From the NCBI GenBank assembly GCA_033549065.1, contig JAWSUE010000011.1, positions 1 to 64,000 of the forward strand: a stretch of DNA of 64,000 nucleotides. The letters are read 5' to 3'. Origin of the DNA: Bacillota bacterium (lineage in GTDB: Bacteria; Bacillota; Dethiobacteria; DTU022). This document shows positions 25,101-34,583 of the stretch, piece by piece; position 1 is the first letter of the stretch, and the number at the start of each line of letters is the position of its first letter. The notes under the pieces are model-generated. The model saw nothing but the letters and a program-made list of their open reading frames with translations. It had not been told where the DNA came from and searched no databases. The position numbers and the translations under genes are program-made.

Positions 25101-26507
25101 GGCATTATCGGAAAATTCGTTTTTAATGTTGATTCCTAAAAGCTCTGCCAGATTTTCCAAAAAAGTACCCGTCCCGGCTGCACATACCGGGTTCATGCTG
25201 TAATCAGAAAGTATACCATTTTCCAGCTGAATAAACTTTGAATCCTCTCCGCCGATCTCAATTATGGAAAGGGTATCTTCATCTGAGAAATGTGATTTAA
25301 CTCCTTCAGCCTGACAGGTTATTTCATCAACTGCGTATTCGGCATTTAATATTTTTTGTGAAAGAAATCTTCCGGATCCGGTTGTACAGACGATGATCTG
25401 ACTATCTTTAATCAGATTTCCATATTTTTCTTCAAGCAGCCTGATCAATTTCAGTACCTGCAAAGCAGGCCGCCCGGATGTGGGGAGATAGACTCCACCA
25501 ATATCTCTTCCAGCATAGTCAATAAGCATACCTTTTGTTGATACAGAACCACAGTCAACACCAAGATACACTTTTGATAAATCATATTGGCGGATGTTAA
25601 CCTTATGGTTTAGGTAGATAGCAAGAGCAGGATTCAAAGGGGATAGGGGGATTTCCGGATTGAAGGCATCATTACCCGGAATTCTGCTCAACAGTTTGGT
25701 AGCTGAAATCAGATTACCGTTTAATGATGCACCAATTGCATTGATATAGACATGTTCGTCGGGAAGCACTAACTTTAGCCCTGAACTTTTGGTGAATTTC
25801 TTTAAATATTTAATGACAGCCTGATTGTCGGCAACTCCACCGACAGCAACCAGGCTGCCCGGACCTTTTATCCTGTTCCGGGCAACACTGGTCAGGGCAT
25901 TTTCAACCAACGCCTGTGCCATTCCGGCAGATACGGCTCCCAGGGTTGCTCCTTCATTGATCGAATGAGTCATATCTGACTTGGCAAAAACCGCACAGCG
26001 ACCGGAAATAGGGACGGCTATATCTGATTGAACAGCTAATTCAGCAAGCTCCCGGTCGTTATAACCCATTCTCGTTGCCTGTTGATACCAGAAAGATCCA
26101 CTACCCGCTGCACATTGGCCATTGCGGTTGAAATAAGTAAGTTTTCCCGAGCGGTCAATTTCCAGGTAGTAAATATTTTCATGGCCCAATGACAGCACAT
26201 AATCAGGATCAAGATCAAGATATTCGATCCCGGCCTTAAGAGCTTCAATTTCGACAATTCGTTTCAGGCCTAAACTTCCAGCTACAAGTTTTGCATAATA
26301 CCCTGTTAAACCGACCTGAATATCTGATCTCAGAGTCTCATTTACAAGTTTCCTGATGCAGTTAAAAGCAGATTCCACCGGTTTTCCGGCAGTTAACACC
26401 ACAGCTTTTTCTATCTTTCCATCGTTAATAAGGACTCCCTTGACTGCGAAAACACCGACATCGAGGCCAAGGAATGTCCGGATATTCCGTTCTTTACCCT
26501 CAGCCAT
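22155..26507 (-). CDS. Large acyl-CoA dehydratase activase-related protein with two activase domains
   Basis: A 1450-residue cytosolic protein. Domain 1 (about 10-268) and domain 2 (about 313-575) are both ASKHA-fold ATPases of the BadF/HgdC type. Each keeps a cysteine pair at the spacing of the [4Fe-4S] ligands of HgdC: Cys132/Cys171 (CAAGSGSFW, CAVFAKS) and Cys442/Cys482 (CAAGTGTFL, CTLISQS). The rest (about 600-1440) matches the DUF2229 and 2-hydroxyacyl-CoA dehydratase D-like regions, with several cysteine motifs (GIARCGLYYEYYPF, GWACGPCRYG, VAPFTCMPGS). Classic activases use ATP to fire one electron into a dehydratase; what this giant form activates is unknown. It begins 48 bp after ornithine carbamoyltransferase, on the same strand. 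Confidence 0.8.
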   Translation of the reverse strand: MAEGKERNIRTFLGLDVGVFAVKGVLINDGKIEKAVVLTAGKPVESAFNCIRKLVNETLRSDIQVGLTGYYAKLVAGSLGLKRIVEIEALKAGIEYLDLDPDYVLSLGHENIYYLEIDRSGKLTYFNRNGQCAAGSGSFWYQQATRMGYNDRELAELAVQSDIAVPISGRCAVFAKSDMTHSINEGATLGAVSAGMAQALVENALTSVARNRIKGPGSLVAVGGVADNQAVIKYLKKFTKSSGLKLVLPDEHVYINAIGASLNGNLISATKLLSRIPGNDAFNPEIPLSPLNPALAIYLNHKVNIRQYDLSKVYLGVDCGSVSTKGMLIDYAGRDIGGVYLPTSGRPALQVLKLIRLLEEKYGNLIKDSQIIVCTTGSGRFLSQKILNAEYAVDEITCQAEGVKSHFSDEDTLSIIEIGGEDSKFIQLENGILSDYSMNPVCAAGTGTFLENLAELLGINIKNEFSDNAFKAEYGVDLGDICTLISQSILASASARGLPLNEQLASLAYSSARNYLSKTVDRRPLKGKIIFTGATAKNHALASALAAILEKKVIIPAEPELTGALGSALMARKLDSAGIKGVNNFRGLSETRHFSNEKMECKADCKDEHNCVLNVINFCDDSKFIYGDRCGRYSGINKKTSMNDFPEYEKRRLEMMESVAPLDNNSGPTVGIARCGLYYEYYPFWAAFFNRVGCKIISSEHSSEKILHQGKSALDSEMCYPMKVIVGHYRELSDKKPDYIFIPEVVDMEPPEWALEWPRSFVCPLLQTLRGTIMNSLSILPEKALYARLNFRSGNECIKEQMKNLTEKILGDSFNENIHGEAVREGFEALNSFRKKIADEGKNILHDLINRKKDVNALVLSRSYTLYDRFISKQFLTYARQSGINAIPYEHIFYFLQSWIRGETWSPQFDLLREEFKKFMQEEVSKIENIYPAQLQKILSTVLLVNFLNERRLITGLPKIYLIFVDPFKCGPNAMLRHYLSDLTNYLRLTLDEHTAAAGMITRLEAFKNTSQGKEEIEQKRVISSRTTKISEKGWKKILIPGPTRHSEVFAALFRRYGLDAEVLPAGDYGDISLAQRSVNGEECLPFIQNLQDFFSYLKKNGDKPENGEVFFQGWACGPCRYGLYAPTQALVLNRSGYGEARVCAVKFSDIYKRFGFGFVITLYNALVTIDILYRLLYSIRPYEKKSGQAEEIFSRYADRVEAYLVKSNSSRTSIKNRIHRRDFEKLLADAASEFNKVVRRKRDKPKILLGGEFYVRFDQRCNQKVIEKIEQSGGEVLLAPMTELFTYTILIDSLEAAESFQRNHKISTYARSVLYRLLLNIAQNNEAALESAAGYLIGNLNEPTALQIMRKASRYVSSHYGGEPPMTLGRVAALAGKERVAGAIFVAPFTCMPGSIVEAQQRLLQKDTGIPVTTIYYDGKDNTSRDELVEGLVYQARQLVDSSDNQPVS

Positions 26508-26555
26508 AACCGAAACCTCTTTTTAAAGAACCTCTGATTTACAGCTTAGATTTAT

Positions 26556-27488
26556 TTACATTATCAGTGCCATGATTGCTTTTTGAACATGCAAACGATT
26601 CTCCGCCTGATCAAATACTATTGACTGTGGGCCTTCGATAACCTCATCTGTGATCTCTTCACCCCGGTGTGCAGGTAGACAGTGCATTACCAGAACATCT
26701 TCTCTGGCATGTTCCGTCAGTTTACTATTAACCTGGTAACGGGAAAAGCTCTTTAACCTCTGCTCATATTCTTCTTCCATGCCCATACTGGTCCATACGT
26801 CGGTATAGATAATATCGGCATCTTTAACAGCCTCTGCGGGGTCTTCATTTACAGATATTGAAGCTCCTGATTTTACAGCGTCGGCCTTTGACAGCCTGGT
26901 AACTTCCGGGTCCGGTTCAAATCCAGATGGTGAGCATATCACGACATGCATGCCCATCTTCGCACCACCATACATAAGTGAATGGGCCATATTATTTCCG
27001 TCACCGATATAAGCCAGTTTTAAACCTTCCAGATTCTGCTTTTTCTCCTTGATCGAAAATAGATCAGCTAAAACCTGGCACGGATGGAGAAGATCGGTCA
27101 GGCCGTTAATAACCGGTATCGAGCTGTATTCTGCCAGGTCGACAACATCCTGGTGACTGTAAGTCCTGATCATGATACCATCGAGATAACGGCTCAAATT
27201 TCTTGCTGTATCGGCAATTGTTTCACCACGGTTCAATTGAAGATCATTGGCGCTTAAAAAAAGTGCGTACCCGCCGAGCTGCCACATCCCAACCTCAAAT
27301 GATACCCTTGTTCTTGTCGACGATTTTTGAAAGATCATACCCAACGATTTACCTTTAAGCGGATGATATATTTCGCCCAGCTTATTCTTCATTTTCAATA
27401 TATGAGCCGTATCCAGTATCTGATCTACCTCTTCCCTGCTTAAATCATGAATCGAAATTACATCCTTACCTTTCATGCTAACAGCCAT
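26556..27488 (-). CDS. argF: Ornithine carbamoyltransferase
   Basis: A 310-residue transcarbamoylase joining carbamoyl phosphate and ornithine to give citrulline (or the reverse). Carbamoyl-phosphate motif SSTRTR at 56-61, LLHPCQVLAD near 133, the ornithine-side DVWTSMG, and HCLPAHRGEEI near 268 are all present. The start is ATG with GGAGG 8 bp away. It sits alone between a thiolase and the activase, without other arginine genes, so either arginine synthesis or catabolic use of citrulline is possible. It could be linked to the carbamoyltransfer of the purine locus only through a shared pool. Confidence 0.9.
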   Translation of the reverse strand: MAVSMKGKDVISIHDLSREEVDQILDTAHILKMKNKLGEIYHPLKGKSLGMIFQKSSTRTRVSFEVGMWQLGGYALFLSANDLQLNRGETIADTARNLSRYLDGIMIRTYSHQDVVDLAEYSSIPVINGLTDLLHPCQVLADLFSIKEKKQNLEGLKLAYIGDGNNMAHSLMYGGAKMGMHVVICSPSGFEPDPEVTRLSKADAVKSGASISVNEDPAEAVKDADIIYTDVWTSMGMEEEYEQRLKSFSRYQVNSKLTEHAREDVLVMHCLPAHRGEEITDEVIEGPQSIVFDQAENRLHVQKAIMALIM

Positions 27489-27507
27489 TTAATTTTCCTC
27501 CTTCGGT

Positions 27508-28686
27508 TTAAACTCTCTCAACGGTGCAGGCAATACCCTGGCCGCCACCGATGCACAAAGTAGCCAGACCCTTTTTTGAATCTCGTTTTTGCATTTCGTG
27601 AACCAGGGTTACAAATATTCTTGCTCCGCTTGCCCCAATGGGATGACCAAGCGCAATAGCACCGCCGTTGACATTTACGATATCAGGGTTAAAATCAAGT
27701 TCTTTCATCACACTCAGTGCCTGAACTGCAAAAGCCTCGTTCGCCTCTATTAGATCAAGATCACTTACATCCCAACCTGAACGTTCAAGCACTTTAAGGG
27801 TTGCTGGAATTGGTCCGGTTCCCATTACAGCCGGGTCAACTCCGGCCGAAGCGCTGCTCTTGATTACACCCATTTGTATAACACCGAGTTCATCGGCTTT
27901 CTCACGGCTCATTATCAATACTGCCGCCGCACTGTCATTTATGCCTGAAGCATTTCCGGCAGTTACAGTTCCATCCTTCTTGAATGCCGGCCGCAATTTT
28001 GAAAGCGCTTCCAGCGTAGTCGCGCGTGGATGTTCATCGACTTCAAATATTACTGGATCGCCCTTTCTCTGGGGAATCGGAACGGCAACGATTTCGTCCC
28101 TGAAGCGGCCGGAAGCGATTGCAGCCTGGGCCTTATTCTGACTATCCAGGGCGAATTTATCCTGTTCTTCACGGGTTATTCCGTATTTTTCAGCAATGTT
28201 TTCAGCTGTCATGCCCATGTGATAATCACCAAAGGCACACCAGAGTCCGTCTCGGATCATCACATCGATAAAATTTCCATCACCCATACGCATGCCCCAT
28301 CTTGCATTTGGCGCAGCATAAGGCGCTGCACTCATATTTTCCGTTCCACCTGCAATTACAATCTCTACATCGCCGGCAGCAATGGCCGAAGCTGCCATCG
28401 TTATGCTTTTCAGTCCTGACCCGCATACCTTATTAATAGTGGTGCAGGGAACAGTAACCGGTAATCCGGCTTTTATAGCTGATTGGCGAGCTACATTCTG
28501 GCCCAACCCAGCCTGTAGAACACAGCCAAAGATAACCTCATCGATTAATTCCGGTTTTATTGCTGTCTTTTCCAGGAGCGCCTGCATAACTGTCTTGCCC
28601 AGATCTACGGCGCTGACAGCAGTTAGTGAGCCACCAAATGTACCGACAGCCGTTCGCACAGCGCCTACTATAACTGCTTCACGCAT
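27508..28686 (-). CDS. Acetyl-CoA acetyltransferase (thiolase)
   Basis: A 392-residue thiolase II cleaving 3-ketoacyl-CoA or condensing two acetyl-CoA. Catalytic residues: Cys88 in [11 protein letters not shown], the [11 protein letters not shown] His near 348, and Cys378 in CIGGGQG. It therefore has the full classical triad, unlike the second thiolase at 33377. It follows the two CoA-transferase genes by 33 bp and precedes ornithine carbamoyltransferase by 19 bp. A role in butyrate/branched acid oxidation or acetoacetyl-CoA formation fits the neighbours. Confidence 0.9.
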   Translation of the reverse strand: MREAVIVGAVRTAVGTFGGSLTAVSAVDLGKTVMQALLEKTAIKPELIDEVIFGCVLQAGLGQNVARQSAIKAGLPVTVPCTTINKVCGSGLKSITMAASAIAAGDVEIVIAGGTENMSAAPYAAPNARWGMRMGDGNFIDVMIRDGLWCAFGDYHMGMTAENIAEKYGITREEQDKFALDSQNKAQAAIASGRFRDEIVAVPIPQRKGDPVIFEVDEHPRATTLEALSKLRPAFKKDGTVTAGNASGINDSAAAVLIMSREKADELGVIQMGVIKSSASAGVDPAVMGTGPIPATLKVLERSGWDVSDLDLIEANEAFAVQALSVMKELDFNPDIVNVNGGAIALGHPIGASGARIFVTLVHEMQKRDSKKGLATLCIGGGQGIACTVERV

Positions 28687-28719
28687 CCGGTAATACCTCC
28701 CGTTATTTTAATATTATTC

Positions 28720-29493
28720 TTATTCTCCCCGGCCGATTATATATCGCAGGGGGTCTACAACATTGCGTAAAATGTTTAACTCATCCTTACTCGGTGGTTC
28801 ACTTATACCGAGATCGTCAGCCCAGAGCAACTCGAAACCGGTATTATTAATAATATCTTCCTTTGTTACTCCGGGGTGAATGCTTTCTACTTTCATCCTT
28901 TTCGATTCTTCATCAAAACCAATCACACAGAGATTGGTAATCACCTTGTAAGGCCCACTTCCGGGAGGCAACCCGGCAGTTTCACGTGCCCCCGGACCGG
29001 TTAAATAACCGGGAGTTGTAATAAAATCAATTTTTTCGGTAAACCGACGCTGATCCTGGGGGGTAATCATCATCGTCTTCCAGCAAAGCGAACCGAGATC
29101 ATTCGCTCCGCCGCTTCCGGGGAAACGAACTTTAGGTTTCTGGTGATCTGTTCCGATCATTGTTGAGTTAATGTTGCCGTATTGATCAATCTGTGCCCCG
29201 CCTAAGAATGTATAATCAACCAGACCTCGCTGGCAGGTTTCCATAATTTCAGGCATACTACTCGCTGCAAGAGCCCGGTAAAACGTCCGGGAATCTCCAA
29301 CAGAAATTGGCATCGAGGGAAGCAGCGGACCGATCCCGCCAGCCTCAAACATGATCATCAACCTGGGTGAGTATATTTTTTGAGCAAGCATAGCCGCCGC
29401 ACATGGCGCACCTGTTCCGACAACAACTATACTGTCGTCTTCAAGGTAGCGGGATGCAAGGCAGATCATTAATTCCATATCATTATATTTCAT
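28720..29493 (-). CDS. CoA-transferase subunit B (glutaconate CoA-transferase type)
   Basis: A 257-residue beta subunit of the family I CoA-transferases, with GctB-like order: MICLASRYLEDDSIVVVGTG at the start, MFEAGGIGPLLPS where the glutamate is at the place of the catalytic Glu of the beta subunit, and YTFLGGAQIDQYGNINST. It pairs with the alpha subunit encoded just before it (31-bp gap). The enzyme swaps CoA between acyl-CoA and an acid. Homologues also act as ring-opening hydrolases (IpdAB in steroid breakdown), so transferase function is probable but not proved. ATG at 29493 after GGGGAGG. Confidence 0.85.
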   Translation of the reverse strand: MKYNDMELMICLASRYLEDDSIVVVGTGAPCAAAMLAQKIYSPRLMIMFEAGGIGPLLPSMPISVGDSRTFYRALAASSMPEIMETCQRGLVDYTFLGGAQIDQYGNINSTMIGTDHQKPKVRFPGSGGANDLGSLCWKTMMITPQDQRRFTEKIDFITTPGYLTGPGARETAGLPPGSGPYKVITNLCVIGFDEESKRMKVESIHPGVTKEDIINNTGFELLWADDLGISEPPSKDELNILRNVVDPLRYIIGRGE

Positions 29494-29524
29494 AATTTAA
29501 CCTCCCCTTAGCGATAGATTTGTT

Positions 29525-30556
29525 TTACTTCTCAACCAGGTTCTCCTGACAACGCAGTTCCTGGAGGCGGGCCAATCCGCCAATCGTATCGAGATAATCG
29601 TTAAAATCTTTCACACCATAAATATGCTTATCCAGGAATGCCGCCAGAGTTTCCGGATCATTTTCCGCTTTCATCCATTCCCGAAGATGATCCTCATCAC
29701 TGAAATATTCATAGGCCATAGTTCCCGGGTAACCGCCAAAGGGTACTTCAATTACCGCATCGACAAGATAATATGGTATTACTGTTTTAGTCGGTTCCCG
29801 GCGGATTATTTCGTTTGGTATCAATCGTTCAGTTGTTATGATCAGTTTTTTTGCTGCCCGGGCCAGATCATAGTCAGCCACCATGATACCTTCAATCTGG
29901 CAGTTACCATATACATCTGCCCGGTGAACGTGGATTATCCCTACGTCCGGATAAAGTGCAGGAACTGCCAAATATTTAGAACCGGTAAAGGGGCATTCGA
30001 TTTCCATAGCCGCACTGTATTTCTCCGTGTCGGTTCCAAGCATGCAGCGAACCGGCAGAAAGGAAATACCCATCGCAGCTGCTTTATAGCGCCAGGTAAG
30101 AGCAGCATTTGTCCATTCAGTAAGCTTTATTGTTCCACTCTCTACTGCTTTCCTGGCTACTTTTGATAAACCACGTGCCTCAAGCCCAACAATATAGGCA
30201 ATATCACAGCGGTCAATGCATTTACCTGCGGTCAGGATTTGAAAGTCATGCGTGGCAGTATGACCGGCCAAGCCAATGTTTTTCTTCTTCTGGCGCAGCA
30301 TTTCATGCAAAACTGCTGTCGGTGTACGGTTCGCGCCAAACCCGCCTATACCGATGTAATCACCATCATTAATCAGTTCTGATACGGCCTTTTCCACCGT
30401 GGTTGTCTTTTCCACCATTTTCCGTGGTTTTTCGTCACGAAAGAAAAACCGAGCCTTGTCAGCATCAGGATCAGTAAAAATCTCTCCAACACCGGCGGGT
30501 CTGTAAGTTACTTTTCTCTCTTTGACTAATTTATTATATTCTTCCAAGCATTCCAC
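29525..30556 (-). CDS. CoA-transferase subunit A (glutaconate CoA-transferase type)
   Basis: A 343-residue alpha subunit. The Rossmann-like core shows GDYIGIGGFGANRTPTAVLH near 95-115 and LGTDTEKY, with a lengthened C-terminal helical tail (about 280-343). It stands at the head of a unit continuing with subunit B, thiolase, ornithine carbamoyltransferase and the activase. The preceding 30557-30686 gap is AT-rich and probably carries its promoter, downstream of the terminator of the next operon. Confidence 0.85.
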   Translation of the reverse strand: MECLEEYNKLVKERKVTYRPAGVGEIFTDPDADKARFFFRDEKPRKMVEKTTTVEKAVSELINDGDYIGIGGFGANRTPTAVLHEMLRQKKKNIGLAGHTATHDFQILTAGKCIDRCDIAYIVGLEARGLSKVARKAVESGTIKLTEWTNAALTWRYKAAAMGISFLPVRCMLGTDTEKYSAAMEIECPFTGSKYLAVPALYPDVGIIHVHRADVYGNCQIEGIMVADYDLARAAKKLIITTERLIPNEIIRREPTKTVIPYYLVDAVIEVPFGGYPGTMAYEYFSDEDHLREWMKAENDPETLAAFLDKHIYGVKDFNDYLDTIGGLARLQELRCQENLVEK

Positions 30557-30686
30557 CTCCAGTTATATTTCAGAATGGCAAGGCTCCATAAGCTATTTTA
30601 TCTTCTTTGTTCTATTCTCCAGCTAAATATTTTTCCCTTCAAATAAGGTATAAAATGTTAATCACCTTTGATTATACATAGTGTAT

Positions 30687-30715
30687 AAAAAACAGGGTTA
30701 AGTACTTCAACCCTG
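30687..30715 (-). terminator. Rho-independent terminator of the acyl-CoA operon
   Basis: On the minus strand CAGGGTT pairs with AACCCTG across nine nucleotides and is followed by six T residues (30692 down to 30687), 31 bp after the CoA ligase stop. It separates the SDR-to-ligase operon from the CoA-transferase unit. Confidence 0.85.
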
Positions 30716-30745
30716 CTTCATAAATGTTACAATACTCTTATTAAT

Positions 30746-32407
30746 TTAGTCTAATTTCTCCATTTCCCTTTCTTTTAAAGCTCTTCTCAATACTTTACCA
30801 ACACCTGATTTTGGAAGAGAATCGATAAATTCAACTTCTTTCGGAATTTTATATCCTGCCAGCGATTCCCGACAGTACTCTTCCAACTCCCGTGATGTCA
30901 TCACTTCTCCTTCATGCAGGACTACAAATGATTTAACGGTTTCTCCCCGGTATTGATCTGGAATTCCGATAGTGCAGGCTTCCGCTATCTTCGGATGTGA
31001 AAAAAGAATATCATCAATTTCATTGGGGTAAATATTAAATCCTCCAGCGATGATAATATCTTTTTTACGATCAACAACCGATAGGTAACCTTCCTCATCC
31101 AGGAAACCGATGTCACCGGTAAACAACCAACCATCCTTCAAAACTTCAGCAGTTTCATCAGGCTTCTTATAATAACCTTTCATTACCTGAGGCCCTTTGA
31201 TTATAATTTCACCTTTTTCACCTGCTGCCAGTTCCTTCATTCCGGTTTCGATGTCAACAATTTTTATGTCTGTATTCGGAACGGGAATTCCTTCCGTGCC
31301 TGGTTTAACTTTTCCACCCCAGGGGCTGACAGTTGCTGTAACTGTGCATTCTGTTAATCCATATATACTGATCAGATCAGATCCGTTGATCTGTTTCAAA
31401 CTATTGAAAGTATCTATTGGAAGTGGTGCACCACCTGAAAAATAACCTTTAATAAATGATAAATCCATACTTCTGAATTCCTTATTGTTGAACAATCCAT
31501 TGAATATTGTCGGCACCCCGGGCAGATAATTTGGCTTGAATTTCTTTACGGCACTCAAAACATTTTCAGGATCCGGCCTTGGAACGGTTATGGCTTCCAA
31601 TCCCATCCATACAGGTAAGTTCTGCATCAAAGAAAATCCGGCAGTATGAAAGTATGGTAAATCAGCCAGCATCTTCTCCCCTGTTTCTATACCCGGAAGC
31701 CATGCTGCAAATTGCTGAACGTTAACGGAAAGATTTGCATGTGTCTGCATAACTCCTTTGCTTAATCCCGTAGTTCCTCCTGTATATAAAAGGGCAGCCA
31801 CTTCATCCCATGCAGATTTATCCTCTACAGGTTTTGAAGGATATTTGTTTACAAGGTCTGTAAACTGAAATATATTATCACCTGGTACAATCTTGCGGTA
31901 CATATCCTTTTTAACCAACGGGTAGATCTGTTTCAGGGGGAAAGGCAGGTAATCATTTATATGACAGGTTATAATCTTTTCCAGGTACGTCTCTTTCTGC
32001 AAATTTTGCATCCTCGGCAGTAATAAATCAAGAGCAACAGCAATTTTAGACTCTGAATCATTGAGCTGGTGTTTTAACTCTCTTTCTGTGTATAGTGGAT
32101 TGTTCATCACACTCACCGCACCCAGGCGAAACACTGCGTAGTTTGCTATAACAGTCTGAGGCAGATTGGGTAAAAGCAGCGCAACTTTATCTCCTTCAGT
32201 TACACCCAGATCAGTGAGTGCCCTGGCAAATCTGTTTACCAGATGATCCAGTTCGCGATAGGATATCTTCTTACCCATCCAATTCAATGCAGTCTGTTCC
32301 GGATACTTTTCAGCAGTCCGGCTGAGTACCCGGGGCATGGTAATTCTTTCAAATTCAATTTCCTCCGGAACTCCCGGAGCATATACCTTTAACCAGGGCC
32401 GGGACAT
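30746..32407 (-). CDS. Long-chain/aryl fatty acid-CoA ligase (AMP-forming)
   Basis: A 553-residue ANL-superfamily ligase making acyl-CoA with ATP through acyl-AMP. Motifs: LLYTGGTTGLSKGVMQTHAN (P-loop A3), YGLTECT (A5), GWLFTGDIGFLDEEGY (A7), and the C-terminal KSGVGKVLRR with the catalytic Lys. The frame opens at 32503, but ATG 32407-32405 has AGGGAGG 8 bp away and gives the normal family length; a GTG further upstream also has a ribosome site. It is the last gene of the acyl-CoA operon; the 171-bp gap before it is the largest in the unit. Substrate unknown. Confidence 0.88.
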   Translation of the reverse strand: MSRPWLKVYAPGVPEEIEFERITMPRVLSRTAEKYPEQTALNWMGKKISYRELDHLVNRFARALTDLGVTEGDKVALLLPNLPQTVIANYAVFRLGAVSVMNNPLYTERELKHQLNDSESKIAVALDLLLPRMQNLQKETYLEKIITCHINDYLPFPLKQIYPLVKKDMYRKIVPGDNIFQFTDLVNKYPSKPVEDKSAWDEVAALLYTGGTTGLSKGVMQTHANLSVNVQQFAAWLPGIETGEKMLADLPYFHTAGFSLMQNLPVWMGLEAITVPRPDPENVLSAVKKFKPNYLPGVPTIFNGLFNNKEFRSMDLSFIKGYFSGGAPLPIDTFNSLKQINGSDLISIYGLTECTVTATVSPWGGKVKPGTEGIPVPNTDIKIVDIETGMKELAAGEKGEIIIKGPQVMKGYYKKPDETAEVLKDGWLFTGDIGFLDEEGYLSVVDRKKDIIIAGGFNIYPNEIDDILFSHPKIAEACTIGIPDQYRGETVKSFVVLHEGEVMTSRELEEYCRESLAGYKIPKEVEFIDSLPKSGVGKVLRRALKEREMEKLD

Positions 32408-32578
32408 TTCAAACGCCTCCCTAAAATTATTTGTTTTCTGATTCACTTTATACTCCTCTCTCTCACCTCTTCCCAGGCTGACCAGTAATAAAAACTGCTG
32501 CAAAATGAACGGTTAAAATGCTTTGTCCGATTATGCAGCAGCAATTACTGAATAAAATTTAGGTTACTGATCTATTTA

Positions 32579-33373
32579 CTATTTTCCTTTAAATTCAGGT
32601 TTACGCTTTTCCAGGAAAGCTATTACTCCTTCCCTATGGTCTTCTGTCTGAAAACAGAAGCTCTGAGCATATATTTCCAGTTCCATTACAGCTTCCAGGC
32701 TGAGGTTACTGCTTGCATTGAGTATCTCCTTAGCCTGGGCCAGCGCTACAGACGGACCATCAGCCAGTTTTTGAGCCAGCACTATAGTTTCATCCAGTAG
32801 TTTTTCTTCCGGATATATTCTGTTAACGATCCCGATCCGTACTGCTTCTGCAGCATCGATATTTTCTCCGGTAAAAACCAGTTCTTTTGCTTTTTGCAAG
32901 CCCACCAGCCGGGGAAGAAAATAGAGTGCTCCACAGTCGGGAATGGCCCCTACTTTAATAAACGCCATGCCAAACCTTGAAGATTCAGATGCAATGATTA
33001 AATCACACATCAAAGCCAGGGAAAAACCGGCTCCCACGGCATAGCCGTTTACAGCAGCCAGTACAGGCTTTTTGATTCTTGACAGTTCAAGAATCTGACG
33101 ATAGCCGTCTTTCAACCACTGTCTGCCTTCCAACAGCTCAAACCCCTGCATCAGTTTACCAAGGTCGCCACCGGAAGAGAATACCTTTCCCGTCCCGGTG
33201 ATTACAACGGCTCCGATTTGGTCATCGTCAGCCGCGATCCGGACAGCGTCCACCAGGTCTTTAGCCAGTGCTTCTTCCAATGCATTCATTATTTCCGGAC
33301 GGTTAAGACGGATTAATAAAACACGACCGTTTTTTTCGCATAGGATATTCTCATAATCTTTCACGCTGTCCAC
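32579..33373 (-). CDS. Enoyl-CoA hydratase/isomerase family protein
   Basis: A 264-residue crotonase. The oxyanion-hole part VVITGTGKVFSSGGDLGKL and AAVNGYAVGAGFSLALMCDL are clear, with KVGAIPDCGALYFLPRLVG beyond. The first catalytic Glu of true hydratases appears replaced (AFIKVG), and the second is Asp in IPDCG, as in PaaG-like isomerases, so an isomerase or branched-substrate role is more likely than simple hydration. The stop of the thiolase gene lies 3 bp upstream; the frame starts with GTG and a second GTG three codons later is at a better distance from AAGGGG. Confidence 0.85.
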   Translation of the reverse strand: MDSVKDYENILCEKNGRVLLIRLNRPEIMNALEEALAKDLVDAVRIAADDDQIGAVVITGTGKVFSSGGDLGKLMQGFELLEGRQWLKDGYRQILELSRIKKPVLAAVNGYAVGAGFSLALMCDLIIASESSRFGMAFIKVGAIPDCGALYFLPRLVGLQKAKELVFTGENIDAAEAVRIGIVNRIYPEEKLLDETIVLAQKLADGPSVALAQAKEILNASSNLSLEAVMELEIYAQSFCFQTEDHREGVIAFLEKRKPEFKGK

Positions 33374-33376
33374 CCC

Positions 33377-34582
33377 TTAATCCAATCCAAGTATGCAAAT
33401 ACTGGCTACATTCTGGGAAGGAACACCTCCCAGGTTATGAGTCAGGCCTAATTTTGGATCTTTCACAAGACGATCTTCCGGCCAGCGCCTTAAAAGCTGG
33501 TTGTAAATCTCATAAAGCATCCTCAGTCCCGAAGCGCCGATAGGATGACCGAAACATTTAAGTCCGCCATCAGGTTGAGAAGCAACCTGCCCGTCCAGAT
33601 CGTAGAATCCATCAATGATATCATCAGGTGCCTGGCCGGGAGGTGAAATCTGAAGATCTTCCATCGTTACCATTTCAGTGATTGAAAAACAATCGTGAAC
33701 CTCAATCATACCGATCTCTTCACGGGGATTTTTGATACCTGCTTCTTTATAAGCCAGTTTTGCAGCCTGTCTCGTTGTCAAAAGACCGCTGCCATCCCAC
33801 TGATTGTAGCTTAATTCTTCACCTGAACTTACCGAGATCTGCAGTGCCTTTACTTTTACCAACGACTGGTTCGGCTTAAAATTCGCTGCTATTTCCGGTG
33901 TAGTAACTATTGCCATCGCCGATCCGTCACTCACGCCACAACAGTCGAAAAGGCCTAATGGATAAGCCACAAAAGGAGAATCGGCGATCTGCATTTCAGA
34001 AATCTCTTTGCGCAGATGAGCTTTTGGATTTTTTGCTCCATTTTGATGACTTTTCCATGAAATATGGGTAATCGCCTGCTTTATTTTCTCCATCGGAATA
34101 TCATGTTTTGCCGAATAAGCGGTAGCAAGCTGGGCAAACATCCCTGGTGCAGTAGCATTAGGGCTGAGCAGCCTGGATAGCTGACCAAATATAGGCGAAT
34201 CGGGCAGCCCTCCATAACCTACATCCTTCAGTTTTTCAACACCTGCAGCCAGCACAATGTCATATGCTCCGGAAGCAACTGCATAGCAGGCCCCCCGGAA
34301 TGCTTCTGTCCCTGATGCACAGAAATTTTCCACCCGTGTCACCGGTATTAAGGGCAGGTGCAGTGCATTGGCCAGGTAACAGCCTCCTTTACCGATGCTT
34401 ATTTCATCAATATGATTACCGATCCAGGCCGCCTGAATATCTTTTTTTTCGATTCCCGCATCATCAAGGCACTCCAGAAAAGCCTCAATCAGAAGATCAC
34501 TTGAATCATCTTCCCATCTTTCACCAAAAACTGAACATCCCATTCCCAAAACCGCAACCTTATCTCTGATACCAGCTGCCAT
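33377..34582 (-). CDS. SCP2-type thiolase family protein
   Basis: A 401-residue thiolase of the sterol-carrier-protein/lipid-transfer group. Nucleophile Cys88 lies in VENFCASGTEAF, the SCP2-type block VHDCFSITEMVTMEDL is near 290, and [17 protein letters not shown] carries the His. The second catalytic Cys of ordinary thiolases is missing (HNLGGVPSQN in place of CxGG), as in archaeal thiolases that work in a complex with HMG-CoA synthase and a DUF35 protein, in BbsB, and in Ltp aldolases. The neighbouring gene, one base away, encodes an HMG-CoA-synthase-like/DUF35 fusion, so a stable complex is likely. ATG after AAGGAGGTG. Confidence 0.88.
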   Translation of the reverse strand: MAAGIRDKVAVLGMGCSVFGERWEDDSSDLLIEAFLECLDDAGIEKKDIQAAWIGNHIDEISIGKGGCYLANALHLPLIPVTRVENFCASGTEAFRGACYAVASGAYDIVLAAGVEKLKDVGYGGLPDSPIFGQLSRLLSPNATAPGMFAQLATAYSAKHDIPMEKIKQAITHISWKSHQNGAKNPKAHLRKEISEMQIADSPFVAYPLGLFDCCGVSDGSAMAIVTTPEIAANFKPNQSLVKVKALQISVSSGEELSYNQWDGSGLLTTRQAAKLAYKEAGIKNPREEIGMIEVHDCFSITEMVTMEDLQISPPGQAPDDIIDGFYDLDGQVASQPDGGLKCFGHPIGASGLRMLYEIYNQLLRRWPEDRLVKDPKLGLTHNLGGVPSQNVASICILGLD

Positions 34583-34583
34583 A

